Part shown: piece by piece, positions 34,815-46,346 of the stretch
How positions within the stretch are numbered: the stretch's first letter is position 1
How the letters are laid out: every line of letters begins with the position of its first letter
Assembly: GCA_936450465.1 (NCBI GenBank)
Contig: OW388292.1
Coordinates: forward strand, 12,543,756-12,607,755
DNA: 64,000 nucleotides
Origin: Gibbula magus
Lineage: Eukaryota > Mollusca > Gastropoda > Trochida > Trochidae
Direction: 5' to 3'
Notes under the pieces: model-generated
What the model saw: the letters and a program-made list of their open reading frames with translations, nothing else
Told to the model about the DNA's origin: nothing
The model's database searches: none
Made by a program: the position numbers and the translations under genes

Positions 34815-35715
34815 AAAAAGTGAGCGTGGCTCACACTAATACCCCCGACTGTTAAAGTTTGACATTTTTATTTTACTTAAAGAGAGGTGTCTGCACACCT
34901 AAGGATTGATAAGCTATGAAATGTAATTGCTAAGATTAAACTGTTTGTGAAAAGGGTAGGACAAGACTCGATCTTCATGTAAAAAAGGTGGTTTAATTAA
35001 AAATAGGAATAATAGTACCTTGAAAAGGTATGGGAAACATAATACACTACTGCTATTACCACTGATTTCAACTTTATTTTGGAAATTTATCAATAATGAT
35101 TCATTCGCATGACTTTAAACAACAGGTACATGGAAGCACACCCCTGAAGGAACAGTGACAGATATACAGCAGTTTATGGCTGAAAGGAAGTAATCTTTTC
35201 CAAAAATATAACCAGTGAAAATATAAAATAGTAAATCAATAAGAATACAGAAGTAGCTTTTGATTAAAGTTACATGAAAATGATGAAGTCAACAAATCAC
35301 AACACAGAAGTAGCTTATAATATAATATAAAAAATCGCCAACAATTAAAAAATTCACCAAATTGTGTTAAATTTTGCAATGTACCTCTCCTAGTGGTGAA
35401 GAAGACATGTGCCAAATTTGAAAAGGATGAGATGAATAGTTTGTCTGTAATCGATCGGACAAAAAATTGCTAAGAATTTGACTAAGTTAAACAATTCAAA
35501 AATTCGCCAAAAATTAAAAAAATCACCAATTCGGTTTAAACTTCGCACTGCACCTGTCCTTGTGGTGAAGAAGACATGTACCAAATTTGACAAGGATGAG
35601 ATGAATAGTTTATCTGTTATTGATCGGACAAAACATACTCAGAATTTGACTAAGTTAAAACATTAAAAAATTCGGATTTGTATTAGTTTTGTTGACTTGT
35701 GTATGTGTGATATAG
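34815..35715 (+). mobile_element. Probable tandem-core element with two ~169-base units
   Basis: It starts near GTGAGCGTGGCTCACACTAA and contains a duplicated unit in which GGTGAAGAAGACATGT recurs at 35394 and 35563, together with AAGGATGAGATGAATAGTTT. The rest is AT-rich without a convincing open frame. The outer borders are estimated, since no empty site is available here. Confidence 0.5.
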
Positions 35716-35734
35716 GCTACTTCCTTTTACTTTA

Positions 35735-36116
35735 CTTAAAGGTGCATCCATTGCGCCGTTTGGGATCACATATGCCAAATGTTATAAATGGTGTTATTTT
35801 ACCTGGAAGTATTGGCTGTTGCCGAAAATTGCCATGTTGGTGATAATCGACCCAAAACATCAGCACAAATTATGGTTGATAATGTTGAATATAGATCATG
35901 GCTACTGTACATGAAAATGGGACGTGTAGTTTCGGTTTCTACACATGCATAATGACGTTGCTCGATTTAAATTGGAAACTAATAGTTATGATATATTTTA
36001 CAATTTGGGATTGGTATGCAAGTTGAGTGAAACTATTTGAAATCCGCTCTTATGGAATGTTGGCACGTATTAAAGTCTAATAAAATATTATGAAACAATA
36101 CTAGATGCATCTTTAA
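35735..36116 (-). mobile_element. MITE family 1, reverse-oriented copy
   Basis: It begins CTTAAAGGTGCATCCATTG and ends CTAGATGCATCTTTAA, which are inverted relative to each other. The internal CACATATGCCAAATGTTATA is the reverse complement of the inner block of the copies at 2171 and 39004. Confidence 0.7.
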
Positions 36117-36325
36117 TAGCAGAATATTTACGAAATATCTAAATGATAAAATTACAAATTTTGATAGCAAGAAAATCAACGACATCAATTTAACACTCGA
36201 TATTGATTATCGATAAAGAGCTATTCATTTTTTAAGTCAATGAAAATGACATGCAAAAGTATACGAGACGGTAATGTCAAAATGGTAAAGACAATCATCC
36301 CACGCCCTGGCGGAAATCATTATTA

Positions 36326-36480
36326 CGAGGTGAGGTGAGTTGTGGTTTAACGCTGCTTTCAAGACTATTTCACTTATATCACGGCTGCTAGTATTATGGC
36401 AGGGAGAAAGCCCGCAACGCCATGTGGTTATGCATTGCGGTGAAACCTGCGAGCACAGCTGGAATCGTTATCACGATTTG
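36326..36480 (+). mobile_element. Possible V-SINE core (molluscan type)
   Basis: The stretch GTGGTTTAACGCTGCTTTCA, continuing with ATTTCACTTATATCACGGC, resembles the central domain (TAACGCCGTTTTCAACAGTATTTCA-like) that I recall from V-superfamily SINEs of bivalves. The tRNA-like head and the tail were not identified. The call rests on memory of the family consensus, so it needs a library search. Confidence 0.4.
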
Positions 36481-36948
36481 TCAAGCAAAGTTGTATGATA
36501 TTGTAAATGAAATACTATCGTGAACATGTTTATATTTCGTTTGGTCACTCGAAAACGCCCTATTACATGAGCTAAAATGTCAAATACGGTTAAACAGCAA
36601 AAGAATTAGTGAATTAGCAATTAAATTAATAAAAACGACTTGTCACTTTGTCAATCATAACCATGTGGTGTATGTGAAATAATGACCTCGACCTCGTGAA
36701 TATCTGTGAAAACCATCTCGCGTACCGCTCGATGGTTATCACAGATATTTACTCGGTCTGCCGTCATTATTTCAACCATATATCCTCCAACTTAGGCTTG
36801 AGGTATATCCCAAGACTGTTAAAGGCACCTTCATACCGATCTAAACGACTTTGTAAGCACAATCTCACTTTGATTCAAATCACTGACCCAATCAAAACAG
36901 CTTTATTTTTTTTCAAAGCTTATCCTGATATCGGACATGTTCTAACAG

Positions 36949-37460
36949 GAGTGCTCTGAGAACACAATAACCCCGGGTTCCTTATCCTCCAAATAAGCAA
37001 TTTAAATGTAAGGGTAATTTAATGACCTATTAAAAATAAATAACCATGTCAAGATTCGAAGGCCGATCACCAATCAATCAACAATTATCTATGGTTAAGT
37101 TTCTCACAAAATGGATCCTAACATCGAGGTCAAGGTCACATGTTCAAAGGTCAGTGTGTCACATTGGAAACATAACATTTTCAAATTCTGACGAATTAAA
37201 AGTTACTGTAAGTTTGAAATTGGAAAACCGAGCGCTCTAAGTCAAGGGCCATAAATCTGAAAATATTAATCCGATCAGTCCAAAACATGCACATGCGTAT
37301 CACCAATGTATATCCAAAGCATGTGTAAAGTTTCAGAAAGATCGATCACACACTGTGGGAGGAGTTGATTTCAGAACACAAGTACCGTTTCGGGACGGAC
37401 GGACAGACAGACGGGCTGCGCCACGACATAAACCCCCTTTGGTTTCATTCGGGGGTTAAC
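36949..37460 (+). mobile_element. Non-autonomous element ending in CCCCGG / CGGGGGTTAA
   Basis: It is bounded by AACACAATAACCCCGGGTTC on the left and TTTCATTCGGGGGTTAAC on the right. The body carries TCGAGGTCAAGGTCACATGT and a GGACGGACGGACAGACAGAC run. A partial copy (right two thirds) is at 48937-49289, and the left end alone is at 34607-34676. The 87- and 64-codon frames in the area are not protein-like. Confidence 0.55.
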
Positions 37461-37850
37461 AAGTGCGGGATATTTCGAGAGCAGCATTGAGGTTATTTTC
37501 AGATCCATCTAAATACAATTAAGCGTCATCTGCATATTCTCCCATTGTACATTCTTCATTATTTATTTCAATACTTTAATGTCTTTATTCTCTCCAGTCA
37601 TATCTCCACGACTTTCAACCACCCAAACTAACAAACAGGGGGATACTGCCCCCTGTCTACAACCGTGTTCATTTGAAAAGAAGATAAAGAGGGATAATCA
37701 TTTTGAGTAACACAAGAAGATGCATTTTTCATCAATATATGTATTCATTTGATAATACTGGAGTATTTGCAAAAAACATTGATGATAAACTCTTTGGGAG
37801 ACTAAGTCAAATGCTTTCTCAAAGTCAATTAGAATAATTGTTTTTTTCTC
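37461..37850 (-). pseudogene. Reverse transcriptase fragment (L1-like clade)
   Basis: Minus-strand pieces read IILIDFEKAFDLVSQRV, then NEHGCRQGAVSPCLL, then GEYADDA, a stop, LYLDGSENNLNAALEI. These are the FEKAFD, CRQG and YADD landmarks of a LINE reverse transcriptase in the right order, separated by frameshifts. It differs from the palindrome's L1. The same fragment with the same left-hand neighbour occurs at 49292-49640. Confidence 0.7.
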
Positions 37851-38907
37851 TATTTTTTATTACCATACATTAATCTGACACTGTCACTTCAAGACCTTCA
37901 AGGAGAAATCCTGTCTGATCCGGACGTATAAACGTGTCTAAGTTTGTTTACCTACTTAGTTTCGTGGCTTCTTAGTGCAGATATAAATCATTTAATATGA
38001 AATGCCTTTAAAGATCTGATGAAATGCATTTTTCTCAAGAATGACAGATGATTACCTCTACGTATATTGTATATCGGAATTAATTGAGCATAAAATCGAG
38101 ACAATATACGCTTGCAATTGATAATTAAGACGATTTTAATTCACCCATTTTAACACTACCGCAATTAGTTGGGTGATTCATTTTAAAAATGCTCACTGAG
38201 GCGTGAGTGTTATAAGCGACAGACGGGGCCGGATAGACTGCTACTCCGCCGAGGCTCGTTAATTAATTAATGATGAATTTATGAGGTGTATTACATCGCC
38301 AAAAAGACATGTTTTTCAACTAATTGTGTAAATGTCATCTGCGGAATCACCTAGTTGGATATCTAAAGATATGATATATGGGAAATTTAAGTTGGTTTAT
38401 TGAAGATTTCTTTGTGAAATTAACAATCAAAATGTTGCGAAATTACGTTGAATTATGACTATCGCCGAAAATCAGAAGTCATCCCTTCACGGGCCACACC
38501 GCGCAGACTTTCATTCTTGTCGCCTGATCTAAATTAGGCGTTTTTTTAAAAAGCCGTATATAAGTAATTTATGGACCGATTTCAGAAATTCAAATTGACA
38601 TCGCATTTTAATGAATCCGAATTGGACCATATGTCATATCATCTATCCTTTAAAGCATTTTCGTTTATGCTACGAAAAAAATTTGTTCCATAACATACTA
38701 TCATTCTGTACCTCATATAGGCTGTATCACCTTTTAAAAGAAAATCCCATTTATAATGATAGTTTATGTCCTTTATATGTACTTTAGAGGGCCATTTTAA
38801 TGCGAACACATTTTATTATTTAGAATTACAAAAACGATATCCCACCGAACCATGTACACTTATTTTTAACTTGATTTTCATAAGAGAAAAATCATTTCAT
38901 CAACTTA
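37851..38907. other. No recognised feature
   Basis: AT-rich sequence between the reverse transcriptase relic and duplication A copy 2. No open frame over ~60 codons, no splice-bounded exon and no shared repeat were noticed. Confidence 0.5.
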
Positions 38908-39003
38908 TTTGAGGGAAAAACGCGCTACTGTCCCTTTAAATCGTATCAGCTTTGCCAAGTCTTTAACAGCGTTTTATATATTCTTCTGTAAAATATTCAT
39001 TAA

Positions 39004-39499
39004 CGGCACATCCATTGTGTTTCATAAAATTTTGTTTGGTTGAAATACGTGAAATCGAACCATATGTGCTAATTTCAGTTCCAAATTTTCACTCAACTTG
39101 CATATTCATTTCCGATTGCCAAATATATCATAATTACTAGTTTCTAATTAAAATCGAGCAACAGCTTTATACATGTCCAGAGGCCGAAACTACACTTTCC
39201 GCGTTTACATTCACAATAGTTATAAGACCTATTTAACATTATCAACCCAAAGTTGTCTGTCTGTCTGCTGTAAATAGATTTTAAAAATTACGTTTGACTA
39301 ATAGACGCGCGCCATGCGCGGTTAATTGTCCGGTTTTCGATCAGAAATCGATACGGTTACCTTTTTATTGTCGGTATACTGAGTCGACCATCATTAAAAT
39401 GGCTATTTTAGGCAACAGTCAGTACTTCTCGAGAGATTAACATAATTTATAACATTTGGCATATGTGACCCCAAACAACACAATGGATGCACCTATAAG
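39004..39499 (+). mobile_element. MITE family 1, copy inside duplication A
   Basis: This is the duplicate of 2171-2668, with the right end CAATGGATGCACCTATAAG slightly decayed. Confidence 0.6.
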
Positions 39500-40622
39500 T
39501 GGTAAACTGCATCAAACGAAGACCACAGTCATGTTTCCTTGAAATCTCATTCAATTTACATTTACTTGTAGTGATTATTTTCCAATTTAATCACCATGGA
39601 AAAATATTTTCTTTTCTTTTCTAGTCTATCATGATTGTTGGGTTTGTTCATTCTATTTTCATACAGTTTTGATGATCTCCTAACTTTAATAAGAAAATTT
39701 TCCAAAAATAGTTGAAGAAATGCTTCATTTAAGATTCAGAACGATAATTTCTCTCCATGGCATATTCTGTCGTTTCTTCAAATATTTCTTTTACAGTTTA
39801 ATTGTACTCTGTATTGTGAAGAAGAGAAGCATTACATTTCCAGTATCCTTTAACCCAACCATTACTGTGAAAATGTTAATGCAATAGCTAAGTGGTCTGA
39901 TTTGTATCCTGGCAAAATTAAATATTTTATAAATAAATTTGAAAAATCTTCAGACGCTTCTGGCTTGTTGTCGTAATCTTTTCCAACAATTGAACTTTCA
40001 TGTGTTCAAATTTCCATTTCTCCAAATATCTGTCTAGTCGTTGGAATCTAATGTTTCTAGAACAATATTTCTACAATTTGAGTTTTAATTGTTACCCTTT
40101 TGTAGTTAATAAAATTACATGCTGCAGTTGAAAAGTTCCAATTAGTAACAAAGGGAAGTAACTCTGTTACAAAACTAAAGCATGCGATACCGAGATTCTC
40201 AGAACATTCAAGTCATTTTCGACGTTTCTCGATTATCGTATAATTTCCCAGGTCAGAATTCAGCTTTGACACAGTTGACTCGTGCTGTCCTGCTCCTATG
40301 CAGTCCAGTGAATAATGAAACCAAGCACTGACAGTCACACACTCGGTAGCGCTACCAGCGGGCGTGTGGCCTCACAACACGGAAGTGCACTCACGTGTAT
40401 TAACACTCTCGCTGCCGGAGGCTGTTGATAGTCTTGAGACATTTATGAGAACCTCTGTGATGTCCAATCTTACTCTTACTCTATAATAGTTCAAAGTAAT
40501 ATAAAATATAAATGAGAAGATGTTAAGTCTGAAAGTAATGTTACGTACACTTAATAAACATAGTCCAAATATAGTCATAGGACACACTGACATTGTTGCT
40601 CAAAATAGATCAAAACATTCAG

Positions 40623-41378
40623 TCAGCTGTTCAGTGCGCGTTCATTCATTCCTTCAGATGATAATTTTGTGGATATTGTCCAGAAGATCGAAGGTTTTCC
40701 ATGGATGATTGATGCTCCTACGGCACTGTAATCTTCAGACCTAGCTCGCTCCAGAATTCGTGTATGCACTTTTAATGATTGTCTCATCATGAAAGCTTTA
40801 GCGGCAAGCTTACCTAGGAATTTCTTGAGTGGAACTGGCACATCTGTAAATCTCAAAATCTCCCATAGAATAGCCCTCTGTTGGAACCTTGTGTGAGTAT
40901 CAGCTGTTTGTAAATCATCTCAATGAATTTGAGAATTATAGGTTTTGGTCCGGTGATTTGTACTTTGTTGGGGATGTATATGAATGTTCACAAATAGCAT
41001 CGCTGCCAGGTAGGCTACTCTTGGCGTCTTGAACAACTCCTTCACCCGCGTGGGGGATGCCGTAGATAAATAAATTGTTCTTACTGTGGTAGAGCTCTTG
41101 TATAAGAATTATTTTTCAGTGTCAACTCTTAGCTGTTTAAATTCAAGTTTCAGTTGATCACATTTTGACTTATTTTCCTGAATTTTCGCGGCATTAAATT
41201 CAACGGAAAGTTGAATTTCATCAACTTTTTTGCAGTTATTTATTTCAGTGATGAAAGTGTCAATTTGGTCGGATTGTTCGTGAGTTTGGTCATGCAGAAA
41301 CTGTTGAAGGCCTTCATCTCGTCTATTTGACTTTCGGACATGTCGCCGTTTTTTAAAAAAATGAATATAGTTGTCCAA
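40623..41378 (-). pseudogene. L1-type LINE ORF1 relic with coiled coil
   Basis: The 89-codon minus-strand frame at 41109-41378 is charged and heptad-like, for example FNAAKIQENKSKCDQLKLEF, as expected of the coiled coil of an ORF1 protein. After frameshifts, the downstream frame at 40623-40856 contains RFTDVPVPLKKF and KLAAKAFMMRQSLK, matching the relic at 3802-4470. Between them an interrupted VKELFKTPRVAYLA is visible. There is no continuous reading frame and no adjacent ORF2. Confidence 0.55.
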
Positions 41379-41629
41379 TTTTCAACCTGTTGTTTAGGTT
41401 CACCTTTATTTTACCAATTACAAACCCAGAACATTTGATGAGTGTGACCTTGGTGTAGGGCAAATTCGTGAGACAGTTTTACTATTGGCATACATTCGAT
41501 TAGTCAGTAATAGGTATTTCAATACTTATCATGTATCTAATATCACCAATTCACAATTCAGAATCCTTATGTTCAAGCTGATGAAGGACCATCTCATCAT
41601 AAAGGCAAATCTTAGTAAATTAACCTTAC

Positions 41630-41838
41630 ATTGAACTGCTTAGTTTGAGGATCGATTGTGCATACATAAGGCGAAGTAACTGCACTCTCAGAGCACTTTA
41701 GTTGACAATGTAACGATTCCTCAACATAACAGTAAGGACTGGTACCGGTCGCAATGTTAAAATGATATTTGTTTGTCTGGGCCGGAAATAAACATACCAG
41801 ACATCTGTCAATACCAAGAACTTCATAAAACACAAGAA
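41630..41838 (-). CDS. Splice-bounded cysteine-rich exon of an unknown gene
   Basis: On the minus strand a strong acceptor (TGTTCCTTCACAG) precedes a 209-base open exon that ends at TTCAAT|GTAAGG. It encodes 69 complete codons, entering with two bases of a split codon and leaving in phase 0. The peptide has six cysteines, in the groupings RCLVC, PYCYV, LHCQLKC and YVCT, with a KYHFNIATGTS segment. This looks like part of a secreted or extracellular disulfide-bonded domain. I do not recognise the family. The copy of this region at 4.7 kb lacks the block containing the exon. Partner exons were not found. Confidence 0.55.
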
Positions 41839-42708
41839 CTGTGAAGGAACAATGTCAACACAGGTTATGATATTTTACATTCTGACAGATAATTGAAGAA
41901 ATAACTAACACACTGACAACGTTATGTGTAGGATAAAACATGGCCCGCATACATTATTTAAAAGTAAGCCCCGCGGGAAATAACCGCGGGAATTACATTC
42001 AATAATGCCCATGGGTAATGATTTATCTAAGTTATAAAGCGATAACTAATTACTAATTACACATCAAATTAATTGATTCTGCGAAAATCAGAGTCGTCCG
42101 CTATATAATGTAAGGCCGTATGTTTAAGAGGATAAACGGAGCCCACCTCATCAGCTCAGCCACTATGGTACAGTGGTATGATCATGGGTTTGGTGTGCAG
42201 CAGTTTGAAGATTACGGGTTAGAGGTGGCTTTACGGCAAAACATTTGAAGAGTGTTATTTGAATTAAGGAATTATTTTTCTATAGAGTTAGTCCTTACAC
42301 ATACCAACGTTCATCTTACACTTGGCATGTCTTTGAAATATACATATTTGAAGAAGGACATTGATAGATAATATCTCTCTGATAAAATGAAGTCTGTAAT
42401 ATACACTCTGAAAAAGGAAATTAATGACAATAATGAGTTATCATTTGAAAATATATTGATAAAGCAATAAAAAAAGTCAAGACCATATTGGACTAACGTT
42501 CTTTTCAGACGGCAAATGGGCTTGTAATATCAACAACATATTTTAGATCAGTGTAAGAATAATTATTTCACTATTAATCTTTTAATCTATTCATCTTTTA
42601 AATAGAAGCCCTAGGACGTGAAGTAACTTAAGTATGATTGATAAAATGTATGTTGGGCCAATTCTTAATATGCATGTGAAGTATGGGATCGGCATTCATT
42701 AGAACAAG

Positions 42709-42720
42709 TATATAAATAGG
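42709..42720 (+). promoter_or_regulatory. TATA-box-like motif upstream of the SLATT-like gene
   Basis: GTATATAAATAGG fits the TATA consensus and lies about 1 kb upstream of the first identified exon of the gene at 43770. That exon begins with a splice acceptor, so an upstream leader exon is expected. In AT-rich DNA such matches occur by chance, so this is only a candidate. Confidence 0.25.
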
Positions 42721-42811
42721 AAAAGCAACAACTAAAGGTTGTAAGAATAGTTACATGAATCTCAAGTTATGTTTCTGAAAGAATATTGTATTACGAAACT
42801 GATTAGGAATC

Positions 42812-43036
42812 GTTAAAGGGACACTCCATGAATTATTGTAGTAACATGGGTCAAAAGTTACCAAAGGTGTTATTTTATCGAGAAGTAATGATAGTTGTCG
42901 AAAATTACTCTTTAAGTGCTAATCTGTTCGGTATAGTTACAATATTAAGATGTTTAGTCGTGATCATGATCGAAATCCGGACAATGTCTCGCGGCTGGCG
43001 CGAGTCAGTTGTTCAAACGTAATTTTGAAAACTTTA
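42812..43036 (-). mobile_element. Diverged MITE family 1 relative, broken by a hairpin
   Basis: It begins GTTAAAGGGACACTCCATG, and the block GGTGTTATTTTATCGAGAAG with GTTGTCGAAAATTAC aligns with the copy at 35735 (GGTGTTATTTTACCTGGAAG, GTTGCCGAAAATTGC). The other end was not found, since the hairpin at 43037 interrupts it. Confidence 0.4.
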
Positions 43037-43176
43037 TGTAGCAGACAAAGAGACACATAATGGTTGGTAGTGTTCAATGGAACAGAAACTGGTATACTTG
43101 TAAATGCGGCGCATGAATAACCAGTTACTGTTCCATTGAACACTACCAAACATTATGTGTCTCTTTGTCTGCTACA
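43037..43176. repeat. Foldback element, 57-base arms with 26-base loop
   Basis: The arm starting TGTAGCAGACAAAGAGACAC at 43037-43093 is matched by its reverse complement at 43120-43176, with about two mismatches. It is followed directly by the block shared with the small palindrome's loop. It lies in the 5' region or first intron of the SLATT-like gene. Confidence 0.9.
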
Positions 43177-43182
43177 ATATCG

Positions 43183-43236
43183 TGCGTTGTTGTTTCTATA
43201 TTTTCTTTTGCCCGCGAGTGTATATCAGTAGATAAG
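43183..43236 (+). repeat. 54-base block shared with 10732-10785
   Basis: See the partner entry. Here the block follows the right arm of the foldback element and ends at AGTAGAT, after which the sequence is unrelated to the partner locus. Confidence 0.6.
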
Positions 43237-43769
43237 TCATTGCATGATGCATATGAAATATTTATGAAACAATATCTATAAAAGAAAATCCAGTTTGTCA
43301 TACAGCGATGTTCAATGTTATTGTTAGCGAAGTATCCAATCATGTGACGAAAATGAAAGATTTACATGAAATGTTTCATATTTCACAGGTGTGCTGTTTG
43401 TATTCAGACGATACGTGTCGCTGTTGGAAGAATGGGTTTACACACTTGGTTTGCCAAAATAAGTACAATATTAGACACACTTTTATATGTTTATTAATGG
43501 TAATATTTTACGGTAAAACATAATGACATAATTAATGACATATATACTAATCACTAACATGTAAAATAACTTAAACATGAAGTCGGTTAATGGATCCCTA
43601 TAACAGACTATAATGTATCAGTGCTAAATTAAAAAGATTAAATGACTATAAATAACTAAAATAAATAACTATCTGACAAACGAAAGGAAATCATATTATT
43701 TGTAGGCCTATATATTTTCTCTATTTACCTTTATGTGCTTAGGTTTCCTATCTGTGGCTGTTTATGATT

Positions 43770-44725
43770 ATGGGACGCTGCGAGAAAAGCTGTTGTAGGA
43801 AGAAAGACTGGTTACAGGTATGTCTTCACACTGTGGACACTGCCAACTTGAAGTGATGAAACTGAGTATGCATTAGTACAATATCAACATGCTGTAGTAA
43901 TGTTATCATTTTGATATACTGATTCTCTTAACGATGATATGAGAGTATTGCTTAATAACAACAGTGACTTATTCAAAATTCATGTCATATGATTATACAT
44001 TAAAATAATTTTAGATGAGCATGACCGGACATGTATGAAATGATTTATTTCCTACATGTAAATCTGAAAATGAAAGATCTATAAATTTGAATCATATGTG
44101 ACATGCGATCTTTCGTCAGTCAAAAGACAGAAGAGAAACGACCATACCAAAGACAAAAGACGAAGCAATTGTCGAGACTATCGAGATCCTACAGGAACTG
44201 GAGTTTAGATGTCACAGGGCTGCCTACATGAACTATACACTATCTGACAAATATGAATACTGGGAGTGGTGGTGTAATATAGGGCTTACTGTTGTAGGCG
44301 GAGCTTCAAGTTCTGCAGTATTGTTTGCGATTGCTGAGAAAAGAGAAATGTTTTCCAATAGATTGCTTTATGGTATTACAATAATCGCAGCAGGACTGAC
44401 GGGGGGCGCCTTATCATTTGTAAAGTTTTGTCCAGAATATTTATTACCTGCCTTGGGGAAAAAATGTAAGTTACATAACGATGCTGGGGCGGGTTGGCAA
44501 GAACTAGAGATACTAATACGGGGATATCTTGCTTCGAATCACAAAGAAAGTTTTTCTCTGGAGAAAACTCAAGAATTCATCAAAACCTTAGCTGAAAAAC
44601 GCAGAGAAGTGTGTGAAACTGCAAGACCTACCGAATGGATGCACCAACATTGGGAAGACAATCCAGTTATATTTGAAAGACGTAAAAGCAATTTAAGAAA
44701 TGCTGTTAATATGTATTTTAAGTAA
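43770..44725 (+). CDS. SLATT-like two-transmembrane protein, two coding exons
   Basis: Exon 1 (43743-43817) follows a pyrimidine-rich acceptor ending TGCTTAG and ends CAG|GTATGT. From ATG 43770 it encodes MGRCEKSCCRKKDWLQ; an in-frame ATG two codons earlier is also possible. Exon 2 starts after TTTCGTCAG at 44120 and runs to TAA at 44723-44725; both junctions are phase 0, giving 217 residues. Residues ~35-65 form an amphipathic helix ending YTLSDKYEYWEWWCNIG. TM1 is ~66-88 (LTVVGGASSSAVLFAIA) and TM2 ~98-119 (YGITIIAAGLTGGALSFVKF). A charged helical C-terminus with HNDAGAGWQELEILIRGYL follows. This layout and these motifs fit SLATT-domain proteins, membrane effectors of bacterial nucleotide-signal conflict systems. 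The Cys-rich start could be lipid-modified. Family assignment is by reading only. Confidence 0.7.
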
Positions 44726-44747
44726 CTCATTATTTCTTATATGTTGT

Positions 44748-44753
44748 AATAAA
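44748..44753 (+). terminator. AATAAA polyadenylation signal of the SLATT-like gene
   Basis: The canonical AATAAA lies 23 bases after the stop codon of the gene at 43770-44725, so the 3' untranslated region would be very short. The truncated locus at 21194 has AATACA at the corresponding position. Confidence 0.65.
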
Positions 44754-44967
44754 CAATACAAGCTCTTGAAGCAAGGTGTCATATTTCTCATCTGCGTATT
44801 TCAGTTATACATTTAAAATCAATACTTGTTTTCTTGGTGTCCGAATGCAAATAAGACAGAGAGGCAAAACAGTTAGACAGAATATTAATACGAATAGTCG
44901 TGGTTTTACTCATCCCGACTATCCCACATCGAATACGGCTACTAATTTACATGTGCATACACACATG

Positions 44968-45328
44968 CATTCTCTTCCCACAGAGGTCACTCCCTTCAGA
45001 TTTCCGATCCTAGCCTCTGTTCTTTTCTGCTTGAAATCGAGAGCAGCAGCAAATTCACCTAGCGGTAGAACGCGCAATTTCACACTGTATCCCTGTTTCT
45101 TAACCAATGAAAACTCATCTTTCAGTGGCCATATTGACCGAGTGACTTCAAAGATCTTGGCATTTTACTCTGGGTCTTGCTCAACTAGATTCAATTGCAA
45201 CCAATGAGGACACTCCCTTTCTGCCCCCCCCCCCCCCCCCACCCCCCCCCCCCCCCCGATTTCAAGCGTAAAACAACAGAGAATAGGATCGGAAATCTGA
45301 AGGGAGTAACTTCTGTGGGAAGAGAATG
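44968..45328. repeat. Inverted repeat, ~71-base arms around a poly-C tract
   Basis: The arm 44968-45038 (CATTCTCTTCCCACAGAGGT...) is matched by its reverse complement at 45258-45328 with a few mismatches. The loop holds ~30 bases of poly-C at 45224-45257. The corresponding place in the palindrome spacer (21410-21485) has only the left arm. Confidence 0.8.
45224..45257 (+). repeat. Poly-C tract
   Basis: Two runs of C separated by a single A. Such tracts are prone to assembly and length error. Confidence 0.9.
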
Positions 45329-46180
45329 GCGCATATGTTTCCATTACTTAATAAGCAAATTAACAATGGTTTCAAATTATAATGTCCCCCTACAGAGGGT
45401 GGTTTGTTTCGACTGTTACATTATGTTTATGTATAACCCTTCAATAACTGAACAACAACAATTTGGGTACCTACAAGGCTGCTTGTGCCATTAGCGCAGT
45501 TTTAGTTTTACGATTTTCGTTTTGTCTCTCTTTATTTTAAAAAATAATCATCAAATACATATTTCATTATTGTTTTATCATTGATGTATTTATTTCATTA
45601 TGTATTCAATTTTCCAAATAACTTATTATTATGGTTTGTTAATGTTATTTTAAAGTAAATGCCATTGTTAATCTCGTTCAACATATTCATATCAGAAGGA
45701 GAGACTATAGTTTACTGCTTGTTTCTTTCTTCGTGTCGTTGTATCGGGTTGATCACCTTTCATTCATTGTCGTTTATGAGCGCTTCATTTATTTTATAGA
45801 AGCCTACAATGTTCACCCGAGTGGTTGTTGTCATCACGACAAAAATGTTCTTCATTGTTTACATTTCTATGGGTTTATTGGTATTCGATATGGGTTTTTA
45901 AAAATTTCATTCAATTACATTATGGAATCATGATAGTGTCAAGAGTCTCATAATATGATTTACATTCAATTTAAAAAACCCATATCGTCTTCATGTTTGC
46001 AAAATAGTTCAATGTCATTAAAGAAGGTCTGACAATATTAGGAGTTTCTAGTAGATAAGTTCTTTAGTAAATAATGCTTATTGCTTCAGTCAACTGAAGT
46101 GTGTCAAGAGAAAGGCATTCTCGGTGGTTACAGACCTTTCGTTACATGCTTGGTTAATATTGATTAAGTAACTTGTGATG
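45329..46180. other. No recognised feature
   Basis: AT-rich sequence downstream of the SLATT-like gene. It is absent from the duplicated copy in the palindrome spacer. Short frames only. Confidence 0.5.
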
Positions 46181-46346
46181 ATTGAATTAGTAAATAGCTA
46201 AGTCTTTATTATGGATTGTGAATAGTTAAGAGTCGATAGTAAAACCTGAGACGGGCTGTGATTATTGAATTAGTAAATAGCTAAGTCTTTATTATAGATT
46301 GTGCATAGTAGCGGTTAGTAGTAACACTTGAGACGGGCTGTCAAGA
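46181..46346 (+). repeat. Two tandem copies of an 83-base unit
   Basis: ATTGAATTAGTAAATAGCTA begins at 46181 and again at 46264; both units end with GAGACGGGCTGT. Confidence 0.9.

Larger units (their letters stand above)
38908..41953 (+). repeat. Segmental duplication A, copy 2 (direct, partner 2077-4794)
   Basis: This is the longer copy. It retains the coiled-coil part of the L1-type ORF1 relic and an extra block at ~41437-41860 that includes a splice-bounded exon. The end is at AGGATAAAACATGGCCCGCA, after which the two loci diverge. Confidence 0.85.

Noticed and set aside
36696..37240. Two frames of 87 and 64 codons near 36.7-37.2 kb
   Set aside because: They run across the border of a non-autonomous element and a flanking segment, and the element's other copy does not keep them as a conserved protein.
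42165..42240. Possible third tRNA-like head (CTATGGTACAGTGGTATGAT, then GGGTTAGAGGTGGC)
   Set aside because: The A-box-like part is recognisable but the B box is too degraded to support a call.
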